64,000 nucleotides of DNA from Panaeolus papilionaceus. Its lineage: Eukaryota > Basidiomycota > Agaricomycetes > Agaricales. The notes below the pieces were generated by a model that was not told the origin of the DNA, did no database searches, and saw only the letters and a list, made by a program, of their open reading frames with translations. A program made the translations under genes and the position numbers. Below are positions 35,298-45,820 of the stretch, one piece after another. The stretch spans positions 558,001 to 622,000 of the forward strand of contig JADNRZ010000004.1 of assembly GCA_015501605.1 (NCBI GenBank), read 5' to 3'. Numbering within the stretch: the first letter of the stretch is position 1; every line of letters begins with the position of its first letter.

Positions 35298-37927
35298 TCA
35301 AGCCTTGTAGATGCTCTCCATCTCATACATCCTGGTACTGACATCTGGCTTGACATCTTGTGGGTAGATGGGTTGCACTGAATACATGCTGGATGCGGGC
35401 GCTCCGGCTTTTGGGGCTGGTGACGAGACGGGAGCTGGGGTACCTGCAGCAGCGGGAGTCCCCGCCTTGCTTGCGATGCCTGCCGCCCTGCCGTCAGGAA
35501 TCTTGAAGAACTCTCGAACTCCATCCTTTTCACCGTCATAAATGTAGTATCCTTTCCTCTCGAACTGGATGATGTCGCCAGGTTTGAGCTCGAGGACATT
35601 AGTATCCGCCAAAGCGGTCTCCTTGAACTCAGAGACGGGTGTAACAAAGTCTTTCATTTCGTCATTCTCCTCGAGCTTCTTTTTGGTGATGAGATAGTCG
35701 AAGTCGACCAGCCTGACAGTGGGGATCGAATGGTCGGGAGTCGGTTGGGCAAGCCATGTGATTTTTTTCTTCGTTTTGCGGAAGTCGCCCTCGAGGTTGA
35801 GGTCCATAGTGATAGCAGTGACGTTGCCCTCAGCATCAGTCTCCTTGGATCTTACGATGGCATTGCCCCAGTCCATAAGGGTCACCTATGCAAATTATAA
35901 GTAAAAGAATAATCACAAAGATATCTTGCATACCTCTTCGTCGTCCTCGAACGACACAGCATCTTCCTGCTCGAGGAGAATAGAGGATGAGAAAACAGTC
36001 TTCTTCTCGCCGACTTCAGCATTCTTCTTGTGCTTGGGTAGAAGCTTGATCTCGAGTGAGGCTGGGCCACCGTTTATGGTCACGGGAACACTATAAAGAT
36101 CGTCAGTAGCTAAATGTGTCAGAAAGATATCAGGACGTACGGCTTGTCCTTGAGAATGGCCCAGAATCTGGGCGCTACTGGGTCGATTATTTTCTTGTTC
36201 AGGGTCCAGATCGAATCCCATTCCATGGACACAACGGCCTGAGACGGGCCCTGTGACAGCATGAACTGGGTAAGAGCCTCAAGAGTCATTCCGCGACGGC
36301 GAATTCCTGCTCACGACATTAGAATATTCAAGATGTCAGCCAAATCACGCAAACATACCTCTGACGGTAGGGAACCGAGGATCATCCCATCCACCAACTA
36401 AGCCTTGATCAACAAACCAGTGAAGTTTACGCTTGGAAAGGAGGGTGTAGACAAAGTTCAAGCGACTGAAATCCCAGATATTGACCTTTCGAACGCCCGC
36501 TGCTTCGAGCATCCACTGATACTGTGCATTTCTATCTCTGTACTCGTTAGTTCTGAGTGCGTGAGTGACGCCCTCTATCGCATCGACAATAGGGCAGGCA
36601 AAGTCGTATGTAGGGTAGATCTTCCATTTGTCTCTAAGAGGTTGTCGAAATCAGGCAGGAAATTGGCCAGGAGCACGATAAACTTACCCTGTGCGATGAT
36701 GAGGAAGGGTGTTGCATCGATAGATTACAGGGTCGCGCATGGCCTTGTTAGGATTGTCAACGCTAATTTTAGCGCGAATGCACCATCTCTGGCCCTCTGG
36801 TGACCCAGCCTTCATTTCATCGAAGCGCTTGAGGTTATCTTCAACGCTATCGTCACGATGTTTAGACGCGATGCCGTTAAAGCGTTCATTCCTCATTTGC
36901 TCTTGCTCGGTATCGTCGGCGTAGGCTTTTCCGGTCTTGATCATATTGATAGCGTATTCGTAGAGGGTGTCGAAATGATCGGATGTATGTGTTACGACAT
37001 CTCCGTGAATGTCGAGTAATTTCAGGTCCTCCAAGATGGTTTCTTCAAACTCAGACTGTCAAACGAGTCAATTTGTGCAGGGTAGGGTGACAGGGGTGAC
37101 TCACGCGCTCCTTGCTAGGGTTGGTGTCATCGAAACGGACGATTAATTTCCCGTGATACATCTTTGCGAAGTATTGGTTTAGAATAGCAGCCTTTGTGTG
37201 GCCGATATGAAGGTAGCCACTGGGTTCGGGGGGGAATCGAGTAACAACTTGACCATCGATAGCATCTTGCAGACCGAGAGCGAAACCAGCGGCTGTTTTG
37301 TTAGAACGAGCTTTGTTGGCCTTGGCACTCGTAATTTCGGCGAGAAGTTGCTGGGTGGATGTCAAAGAATCCAAATAGGAGAACCAACGAAGAAGATGAG
37401 GGTGCTGATTGTTTTTGAGCAGACCGACAACCTTGATATTCCCTAGAACTTTGTTGCAGTGTTTAAATTAAGAGGATGATAAACGTAGCATGCCTTTAAT
37501 AGACCCCCAAATAGTCCAATCTGCAGCAGATATAGTGTGCCCAACAAGGAACGTTCTAAACGCGAGATGGTCATCAAGAGAGTTTAGAGCAGAAACGATT
37601 TCAGGGAAAGAGATCAGAGTCCTAAGATTTTTTGATAGTGCGATAAATTCTTGTGTCTAGGTATGTATCAAAGATTATTAACTAGCTGTAAATTCGAAGG
37701 TGTAAAGAAGAAAAGAAAACCTTGGTACTATCTCCTGCCAAACCTGCACTCTTGGCTAGAGTCTCAACGATAACATCCTCATCGTCGATAGTTGATCCTT
37801 CGATCTGTAAAACAGGTTTTGTCAAAGATTCATCGAAATTCAAAGTTGAACCAGCATAAGAAGCGATAGCAGCAGCAGCGAAAGGAAAAGGAGATTGTTT
37901 TGACGATAATGTTAAGACGGTTGACAT
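35298..37927 (-). CDS. GUS1: Cytosolic glutamyl-tRNA synthetase
   Basis: This class I synthetase charges tRNA-Glu in the cytosol. The ATG at 37927 begins [20 protein letters not shown], an N-terminal GST-like domain used for complex formation with partners such as Arc1. The catalytic core starts at [20 protein letters not shown] (HIGH signature), followed by [15 protein letters not shown]. The KMSKS-equivalent [14 protein letters not shown] is read on the minus strand near 36460-36410. The C-terminal anticodon-binding beta-barrels include [20 protein letters not shown] and [20 protein letters not shown], then a Pro/Ala-rich linker and a short tail ([12 protein letters not shown]). Eukaryotic/archaeal-type GluRS is preferred over GlnRS because of the GST-like N-terminus and LSKRKL. 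Several introns interrupt it. It is divergent from LEU4 over 239 bp. Confidence 0.92.
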
Positions 37928-38006
37928 ATTGGTTTTGAAAGAAGAGACGCTTAGACCTTAAATTTAAATCTATAAACTGATTAGATTAGAATTTAAATCT
38001 TTAATC

Positions 38007-38013
38007 TGAGTCA
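38007..38013. promoter_or_regulatory. Gcn4/Cpc1-type TGAGTCA between GUS1 and LEU4
   Basis: A perfect TGAGTCA sits in the 239-bp divergent promoter, 79 bp before the GUS1 start and 153 bp before LEU4. This is the classic bZIP site for general amino acid control. One such heptamer or its reverse complement is expected about every 8 kb by chance, so location between two amino-acid-related genes is the main support. Confidence 0.45.
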
Positions 38014-38166
38014 TTTATATTCAAAGTCACATGCTTAATCAAACTGCTTCGGCCTATAAATTTGGCAGATCTATTTAAATCCCAGTTTAATCTTTAATTT
38101 TATTATACCCTTTACCCTTTCCTTCATCTCTTCCCCCCTTACTCCTTCAACGTCCTCTTGATAAAA

Positions 38167-40758
38167 ATGCCAATGTTGTAAGTAAAATTCAATTTTAATC
38201 TCCTTTCTTGGTATTCATAATACTCCATTAGAACAGTTCCATCACAAAAGTACCGGCCATACACCCCTTTAGTTCTTAAGGATCGTCAGTGGCCTTCAAA
38301 GACTCTCAACAAGGTCCCCGTATGGCTTTCTACAGATCTACGGGATGGAAATCAGGCATTGGCAAATCCAATGACCATAGAACAGAAGACCACATTCTTC
38401 AGGCAGCTAGTCAACTGTGGTGTGAAGCAGATCGAGGTCTCATACCCAGCAGCTAGCGATACGGACTTTAACTTCGTACGTGGTTTGATCGAGAATAACG
38501 AGATTCCGGACGACGTGTGGATACAAGTACGTCTATCTATTTTTTTTTCCGTCTACCCCTAATTCTCATACCCACCTCTCCTCCACCAGGTCCTCACTCC
38601 AGCAAGGGAAGATCTAATCCGACGCACAATCGATGCAGTGGCTGGTGCAAAGCACGCAATCCTTCATATGTACAATGCTACTTCTCCTACTTTCAGAGAT
38701 GTCGTCTTCAGAAACTCTAAAGAGAAGACCATCGAGCTCGCCGTGACCCACACAAAGCTTGTCCGACAGTTGACAGAAGAGTGCACAGCTAAATATGGCA
38801 CAACCTTCAAGTATGAATACAGTCCAGAAACTTTTACTCAAACAGAAATCGACTATGCTATCGAAGTATGTGAGGCCGTAAAGACTGCATGGGGAAAGGC
38901 TGGAACTGGTGAAGATCGTATTATCTTCAACCTTCCTGCCACAGTTGAGATTGCACCTCCGAACCACTACGCAGATCAGGTATTTGTTCCTATAACCTTT
39001 ATCGTACCCATTGTACTCACGCCATACTAGATCGAATATTTCTGTGGTCGTATTTCCGAGAGAGAAAAGATCATCGTCAGTCTGCACCCTCATAACGACA
39101 GAGGTATTCGTTACTCCTCAGTTTTTTCGTTGCATCTGCTGATACATTTATCAGGTACTGGTATCGCTGCAACGGAGCTCGGTTTGTTGGCGGGAGGTGA
39201 CCGCGTTGAGGGGTGTCTGTTTGGAAATGGCGAAAGAACCGGAAATGTCGACCTCGTCAACCTTGCCCTCAATTTCTACACACAGGGGATAAACCCAGGC
39301 TTGGACTTTAGCGACATCCAGTCTGTCATCGATACCGTCACGCAGTGTAACGATCTTCCTGTACACCCACGACACCCTTATGCTGGAGAACTGGTCTTTA
39401 CCGCTTTTTCTGGATCTCATCAAGATGCGATCAAGAAAGGCTTCGAAGCACAAAGAATGCGACACGCTGCTGCTGCCAAAGGGGAGCCCATGTATTGGGA
39501 TATTCCATATCTCCCAATCGACCCAGCCGACCTCGGACAAAGTTACGAAGCCGTTATTCGTGTCAACTCTCAGTCCGGCAAAGGAGGAATTGCCTATCTC
39601 ATCAAGCAGCACCTGCACCTCGATTTGCCTCGAAAGATGCAAGTTTCATTCTACCAAGTCATCCAAGCCATATCCGACAGAGAGGCCCGCGAAGTTACTG
39701 TCGAAGATATCACAACAGCCTTCCGAAACACATACCACTTTGGAGGCAGCAAATATCAAGGCAGGCTTAGTCTCAGAAACTTCAAAATCTCAGCCGAACC
39801 AAGCGATGACCCCACACCCGATTCGGACGAAATTCCCGATGAACGCCGACGCTTCGATGGAACCCTCTCTGTGGATGGTGTCTATCGAGTCATTCGAGGA
39901 GATGGTAACGGCCCCCTATCTGCCTTGTTGGATGCCCTACGTGTACATCTGGATATCGATCTCACTATTCGCGAGTACACTGAGCATTCGGTTGGCGAGG
40001 GCAAGGACGCAAAGGCCGCTTCCTATGTCGAGGTCGTTCCTGCGAATGACCGCAAGTCAAGCCAGTCGTGGTGGGGTGTCGGAATTGACTCCGATATCGC
40101 TGCCTCGGGTCTTCGTGCATTGTTGAGCGCAGTTAACAACGCTATTGGAGACCGTGCTCTACCCGACCTCCAGTTGAGTGTTGGCTTCAACGCTCGTTCT
40201 GGACAAGCCGACATTGCTAGCGCCATCGTCAACTCTTTGGGCCTGGAACTCCCCAGACGCCTGTCATCAGCATTCTTTGAGGTCGTACAACGCGCTTCCC
40301 GTGATACCGGAAACATCTCTTTAGAAGCTCTCACTGAACTCTTCCAGTCAATGTACGGATTCTACCCAGCCGGTGGTCCCGCTCAGAAACTCGAGCTCGG
40401 TTCTTTTAAGCTGCAACACGTAGACGAGAACGGCCGCCAATTTGTGGGAGACATCATCGTTGATGGAGTGAAGCGGTCGGTTACCGGTGACGGTAATGGA
40501 CCTCTGTCATCGACCATCTCTGCTCTGCAGAAAATCGTCGAAGGAAGCCTTGCCGTTCGCGAGTACTCTGAGCATTCTATTGGCGAAGGTACTGAAGTGG
40601 TAGCTGCCTCATACGTCGAGCTGACGTATGAGGTTGCGGGTTCCAAGAAGTCCAGTGCCTGGGGGGTAGCTACTGATACTGATATCACTGCATCTGGTAT
40701 CAAGGCAGTACTAACAGCTGCCAGTCAGATTGGTGTTGTTCTGAAGAATAGCAATTAA
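38167..40758 (+). CDS. LEU4: 2-isopropylmalate synthase with duplicated C-terminal regulatory region
   Basis: This enzyme condenses acetyl-CoA and 2-ketoisovalerate in the first committed step of leucine synthesis. Exons 38167-38177, 38232-38526, 38590-38979, 39031-39103 and 39155-40758 join to 790 residues; about 580-620 is usual for fungi. The catalytic TIM barrel has [20 protein letters not shown] (substrate/metal Asp), [20 protein letters not shown] (metal His pair) and [18 protein letters not shown]. After a linker ([20 protein letters not shown]) comes a first regulatory (LeuA dimer) domain with [16 protein letters not shown] and [20 protein letters not shown]. The linker and domain then repeat as [36 protein letters not shown] and [20 protein letters not shown]. 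No mitochondrial presequence is obvious ([16 protein letters not shown]). Leucine feedback through the extra copy is inference. Confidence 0.95.
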
Positions 40759-41147
40759 GGAGACTTTGTCGCCTTTATAAATGTATAACTAGTTTGCTTC
40801 ACGTACTGATAAAAATCTGGATACAACAATTGTATACTCGAATCAAATAAACTGTAAAAATAATAATTCGTTTGACTGCTCATGGATCATGATTCATTGC
40901 AAGTAATTGAAGTATACTAAATAATCCCTATCTCACGAGTTTGACTTGTTTGAAGTCTGTAGCGTTCACGTGCCTAACCGTGCGACACGGGTCCAAGTGG
41001 CAGTCATTATAATTACTGACTTTGACTGAGGATACTGTAATTGGACTGTATAGTCAAAGGACGAATCTCTGAGTAATTCCCGGACAGAACAGAGAATCAG
41101 AGTGATACGCAGTACAGGTGCTGTATACCTCTCTCTGACATTCCACC
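40759..41147. other. Intergenic region between LEU4 and ATG9
   Basis: 389 bp of AT-rich sequence with LEU4 3' end signals and the ATG9 promoter. No gene is seen. Confidence 0.55.
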
Positions 41148-44100
41148 ATGTCCAAGAAACCAGGTTCTCGCTCCAAGCGCACATCGTCTAGCTCAAGCTT
41201 TCTACAGGACTCGTCATTCAATGCATCTTCTCATCCTTCAAGCTCGCGTCCCTTTTTGAATATGATCAACCCTATGAACAGCACCTATCATGGATATACG
41301 CCTGCAAATCAGTCAGTTTTAGAGGAAGAGGGAGAATCGGCCCATGAGGAAATTGATTTGGAAGGCGGACCGAGCACTATATTCCAGAGCATGCACGAGG
41401 CGCGGCCAACCACCACGACCCCCACTCCCAAAGCCCAGGGAAAGAGACGAGCAGGTCGAGATTCAGTCTCCCCAGGAAGGACTATGGGCTCCAGCGTTCT
41501 ACATCCCAACATACACAAAGAGGATAAAATTCACGAGACGTCTGACGATGAAGACCCTCAGAACTTTATGATTGAACCGACCACACACCGGGGTGCGTCA
41601 CCTGCGTTCACTGGTTCCCCAAAATCCCACGAACACCAACGCCTTCATTCACTGGGTGCTAGTGATCCTCGAAAGCTACCTCCCAGGTCACCGCGAAAGG
41701 TTCACAGACCACTGTCGACGTCACCGCGGCCCGCCAAACCCTCCGAGCTGTATGACGAGGACAGCGTTCATGTAACAGATTTTCAGACACTCCCGACACA
41801 CACGCGAAGCACGGCTCCACGCCAGAAACCTGTAATGAGGGGACTGGACGAGTATGAAAAGGCTTTGTGGAATTGGGTCAATGTTTACAACCTAGATGCA
41901 TTCCTGCAGGAGGTATACCAGTACTATGAAGGAAAGGGGATCTATAGTATCGCTCTTTCACGCGGATTAAATCTATTGTCAGTTTTAGTGCCGAGCTCAT
42001 TGTTTTGTTGCTGATTCTTATTCCAGAACAGTGGGATTTGTCATTGGATTTTCAACATTTCTGCTTGGATGCATCGACTATTCTGCACTACGAGGAAGTG
42101 GACACACCCGGCTATCTGATGTTATTGTGAACCGATGCGTTTCCAAGTGAGATTCGTTGCTGTATTAATGCCTCCTGCAGCTAATGACTCACAAACAGGT
42201 TTTCGGGGTTCACATTGCTGTTCTTCATCCTCTTTACAGCATTTTACGCATGGAGGATAGTCACTTTCGCAATGGGTATACAACGACTGATTGATATGTA
42301 TAAATTTTATACCTATCTACTCAAGATTCCCGATGTCAGTGTTTCCAATCAGTGTCGATTTTGCCATTTGGACTGACTTCCCCCTCAGGCTGATATTCAG
42401 ACTATCTCATGGGGCGAGGTTGTGCGTCGTATAGGGGCTATTCGCGAACAGAACCCACTTACCGCCCTGTCATCTAAGAACGGTCGACCCTCAGACGACA
42501 CGACGACAGCCAAGCTAGATGCTCACGACATTGCCAACAGAATCCTGCGGCAAGAAAACTATCTTATTGCATTGTTCAACAAAGATTTATTGGACCTGCG
42601 TGTTCCATTGCCCAATGCATTGGAATCCTTCCTAGCGGAAGAGGAGGGCAAGGGAAAGATGCTGACTCAGGCGCTGGAATGGAATCTAAGATTTTGTCTT
42701 ATGGAATATCTGTTTGATGACCAAGGCAAAGTTAGAAAGGTGTTTTTGAAGTCCAAGCATAGAAGAACATTAATTGAAGGGTAAGTTTCCTTATCTGGCG
42801 GCGCTGCAAGATATTAAAGTTGCATTGTGGCAGACTAAAGAGGCGATTCATCTTTATGGGCATCCTCAACGCCATTTTTGCGCCCTTTATTGTGCTGTAC
42901 TTGCTCATGTACTCATTCTTTCGGTACTTTGAGGTAAGCCACAGTTCTAATTTTTCAAAGCCCTTTCCTTATAATCCATTGCAGCAATACCACAAAGACC
43001 CATCTTCGATAGGCGGGAGACGATACACTTCATATGCTCAGTGGAAGTTCCGAGAGTTCAACGAGCTACCTCACATTTTCACGCGGAGGTTGGATGAAAG
43101 TTATCCTCTTGCCAACATGTACATTGGCCAGTTCCCAAACGAGAAGGTCACCATTATTATGAGGTGAGCGACGAGGCCCTTTCACCCACCTAGAAGCAAG
43201 CTCACAGTCTTACCTTAGATTCGTGGCATTTATTGCTGGGTCATTCGCAGCTGTTCTTGTCCTGGCAACTGTCCTTGATCCAGATCTTTTCCTCAACTTT
43301 GAAATAACTCCCCATCGTACCGTTTTTTTCTATGTTGGAGTCTTCACCGCTGTCTTGACAGTCGTAAGAGGGATGATTCCAGAAGAAAATCGCGTATTCG
43401 ACCCCGAGCTACTCCTGACAGAGGTCATCACCTACACGCATTATATGCCCGAATCGTGGCGCGGAATGTTGCACAGCAAGAATGTCCACCAAGAGTTTGG
43501 AGAGCTCTTCGCGATGAAGGTCCTGATTTTCGCTCAAGAGTTGTTGTCAGTAATCTTGACGCCATTCGTACTGTGGCTCTCCCTGCCTGAGTGTGCCCCT
43601 GCGATCATCGACTTCTTCCGCGAGTTTACGGTGCATGTTGACGGACGTGGCTACGTGTGCAGCTTTGCCGAGTTCAACTTTGAGAGGCATGGAAACGTCA
43701 AGTTTGGAGTGCAGACGACGATGGTGAACGATGCTAGGATGGTGTCAAATGAGGGGAAAATGGAGAAAAGTTTCTTGCACTTCAAGGTCTGTTGTGGTTA
43801 TTTCCTTGCAAGAGTCGCTGCTGAACTATTTTTATTATTCAGGCCGCGAACCCAGATTGGAATCCGTCGGACCCATCGGGATCTGCTTACCTTAACCGCA
43901 TAGCTGATCTTAACGCACATTATCCATATCCTTATCATCGAAAGCGGCAACAGGCACAGCAGAGTATAGCTGGAGGGTACTATCCGGGACCGACGATAGC
44001 AACGAGCTCGCATTCACATAGCAACATCGCAGGGTCCGGGTCTGACCATGCCGCCCATACGTCGGCCCATGGACATGTATCATTCGCCAACCAGCCTGGC

Positions 44101-44589
44101 ATGGAGACATCGGAGACCAGGGCGCAGGAATATGACCAGGCACTGCGGCAGAGCAGGTTGGCAGCGTTTAGGAGGAAGGGGATGGGTATGCCAGCCTTGA
44201 GCCCTGGCATGATGGGTAACGCCAGTGTGATGGGTATGTCGGCGCTCTTGGCGACAGGTCCGCATGCTGGAGCTATGTCAGTGTATGGAGGTGCCGATTT
44301 CGCGAACGCACCTAGTGCGGTGTTGGGAGACTCACAGGGGAGTGTTGGAGGCGGGAGCGGGAAGAAGGGGAACAAGAGAGAGGTTTCGACGATAAGAGAT
44401 GAAGATAGGGGGGACGATCATGGTGTTGCCAGTGGACTTGGCGGGTCTTATGTCGATGGAACAAACAGAGAAGTTGGAGGTTATGATGAACAGCAGCAGG
44501 AGGACGAGGACGAGCTGGAGGACGCGGGTGTTCTTGGATTGTTGGCTCAGATATACGGAAGGAGGGATGGGCCACAAGTTAATATGTAG
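41148..44589 (+). CDS. ATG9: Autophagy protein Atg9
   Basis: Atg9 is the multispanning lipid scramblase on vesicles that seed the autophagosome. The ATG at 41148 begins [20 protein letters not shown], a long disordered cytosolic N-terminus. The conserved core starts [20 protein letters not shown] and continues with the membrane segments [20 protein letters not shown] and [20 protein letters not shown]. Further core text is [95 protein letters not shown] and [16 protein letters not shown]. The C-terminus after 43850 is low-complexity, Gly/Met/Ser-rich and acidic. Several short introns interrupt the core, including one at about 43789-43841. Confidence is high. Confidence 0.95.
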
Positions 44590-45115
44590 GGGGATGTAAC
44601 AGGGGGAATAGAGGGTCGAGTTAATGTCATTGTCGTCCAGTCTGGTCATGGGACTAGTGATGAATCAGTGCTCAATCCCATTTTGTCCCTATTGTCTATA
44701 ATATGCTGCGTCGTGGCGCTTGCGGGCTATCATTTGGCGCTTATGGTCAAGTTCGTCTCAGAGTCCGGAACGATCTGTGCTATGGATCTCTCAAGGCCAG
44801 CATTTTTGTTACTTATACAGTATGTACAATCAGGACAGGACACGTTCTTTCATTTCCGACCTGCGCGCAATCTTTCTATATTGTCAAATAGTCCTCTTTG
44901 GGGCATTCACCGATACCGAACCCTTTAACGTCTGTACTGGAATTGGACAAATACTAGATCTTCTCATGCCATACTCATATTCTTGTATCGATAAGTGAAG
45001 AACGATTTTCATGTCGTTTGGAATTGATATTTGACATATTGTGGTAGATATGTATGAGATTAAGTATATCTGTTATCAGGGGATGACATCATGGCGTATG
45101 AGAGGGAAATGAGCA
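44590..45115. other. Intergenic region between ATG9 and the ECM15-like gene
   Basis: 526 bp between convergent genes. Overlapping ORFs at 44668-44998 in three frames have no family resemblance, and the region probably holds 3' untranslated sequence of both genes. Confidence 0.5.
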
Positions 45116-45777
45116 TCAGTGGTCTTTAGCAAGAATGCCTTCAACACGAGTCACTTTGGCGTCGTTTCCTTCACCAAAAGTAATTTCACGATCGATACGG
45201 GTGCCGATTCTGATGTCGGTGGCGATCCTTTGAGCACCCTTTGCGTGTACGGCAGCATGGCAGTCATGGATAGCTTTGGAGACTTGTGACCACGGGCCTT
45301 CTGTAGAAGCGACAAGGATAGACAAATGACGGATAAAGAGGGGATTGTGTTAGTTCAGGGTGAACGGAGGAGAATATTGAGTGAATTACCGATGTTTGTG
45401 CCGTAACCGCTGTTGTTTTAACGAGTTGGTTGGTGATGCTGTTGGATAAAAACATTGAAGGAGACTTACTGAAGCTGAAGAACAATGAAAGATATAACAA
45501 ATTAGTAGAATGATGGATTATGAATGGGACTTGCTTTGTATTTGAGACCAGATTGAGCCAGAATGCGTTGACATTCTGCAACCTCCTCTGCAACCTACAG
45601 AAAAACAACAGCGACCAATCTAATTTGTCTCTTTTTCAAAAAAATATGAAAGAATTTACTGAAGTATTTCCAGTCCCTATAGGAATGAGACAAAAATCTG
45701 AAATAAAAAGATGTTAATAAAGAAAAGAATAGAAAAATACAAAATAATAGACCTGCAACTGCGTATAGATCTGCCAT
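45116..45777 (-). CDS. ECM15: ECM15-like thiamine-binding-fold protein with a 5-nt microexon
   Basis: This small protein is of the UPF0045/MTH1187 family (thiamine-binding fold); yeast Ecm15 has no settled function. Minus-strand exons are 45753-45777, 45660-45697, 45535-45594, 45470-45474 (5 nt), 45390-45409 and 45116-45300. They total 333 nt and give 110 residues, the family length. The spliced protein begins MADLYAVADFCLIPIGTGNT, continues VAEEVAECQRILAQSGLKYK and then LHGYGTNIEGPWSQ, which matches the family core. That core is only produced if the 5-nt exon CTTCA is included. The intron after exon 3 has a GC donor (GCAAGT). The end is KVTRVEGILAKDH. It is divergent from the IRS4-like gene with as little as 13 bp between ATGs. 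Confidence 0.9.
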
Positions 45778-45820
45778 AAGTGGAATATGAATGGGTGAGA
45801 GAGTGAGAGAAACAGGTTTT

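Noticed and set aside
44668..44998. Three overlapping ORFs between ATG9 and ECM15-like
   Set aside because: Open in several frames at once without family resemblance; most likely 3' untranslated sequence.
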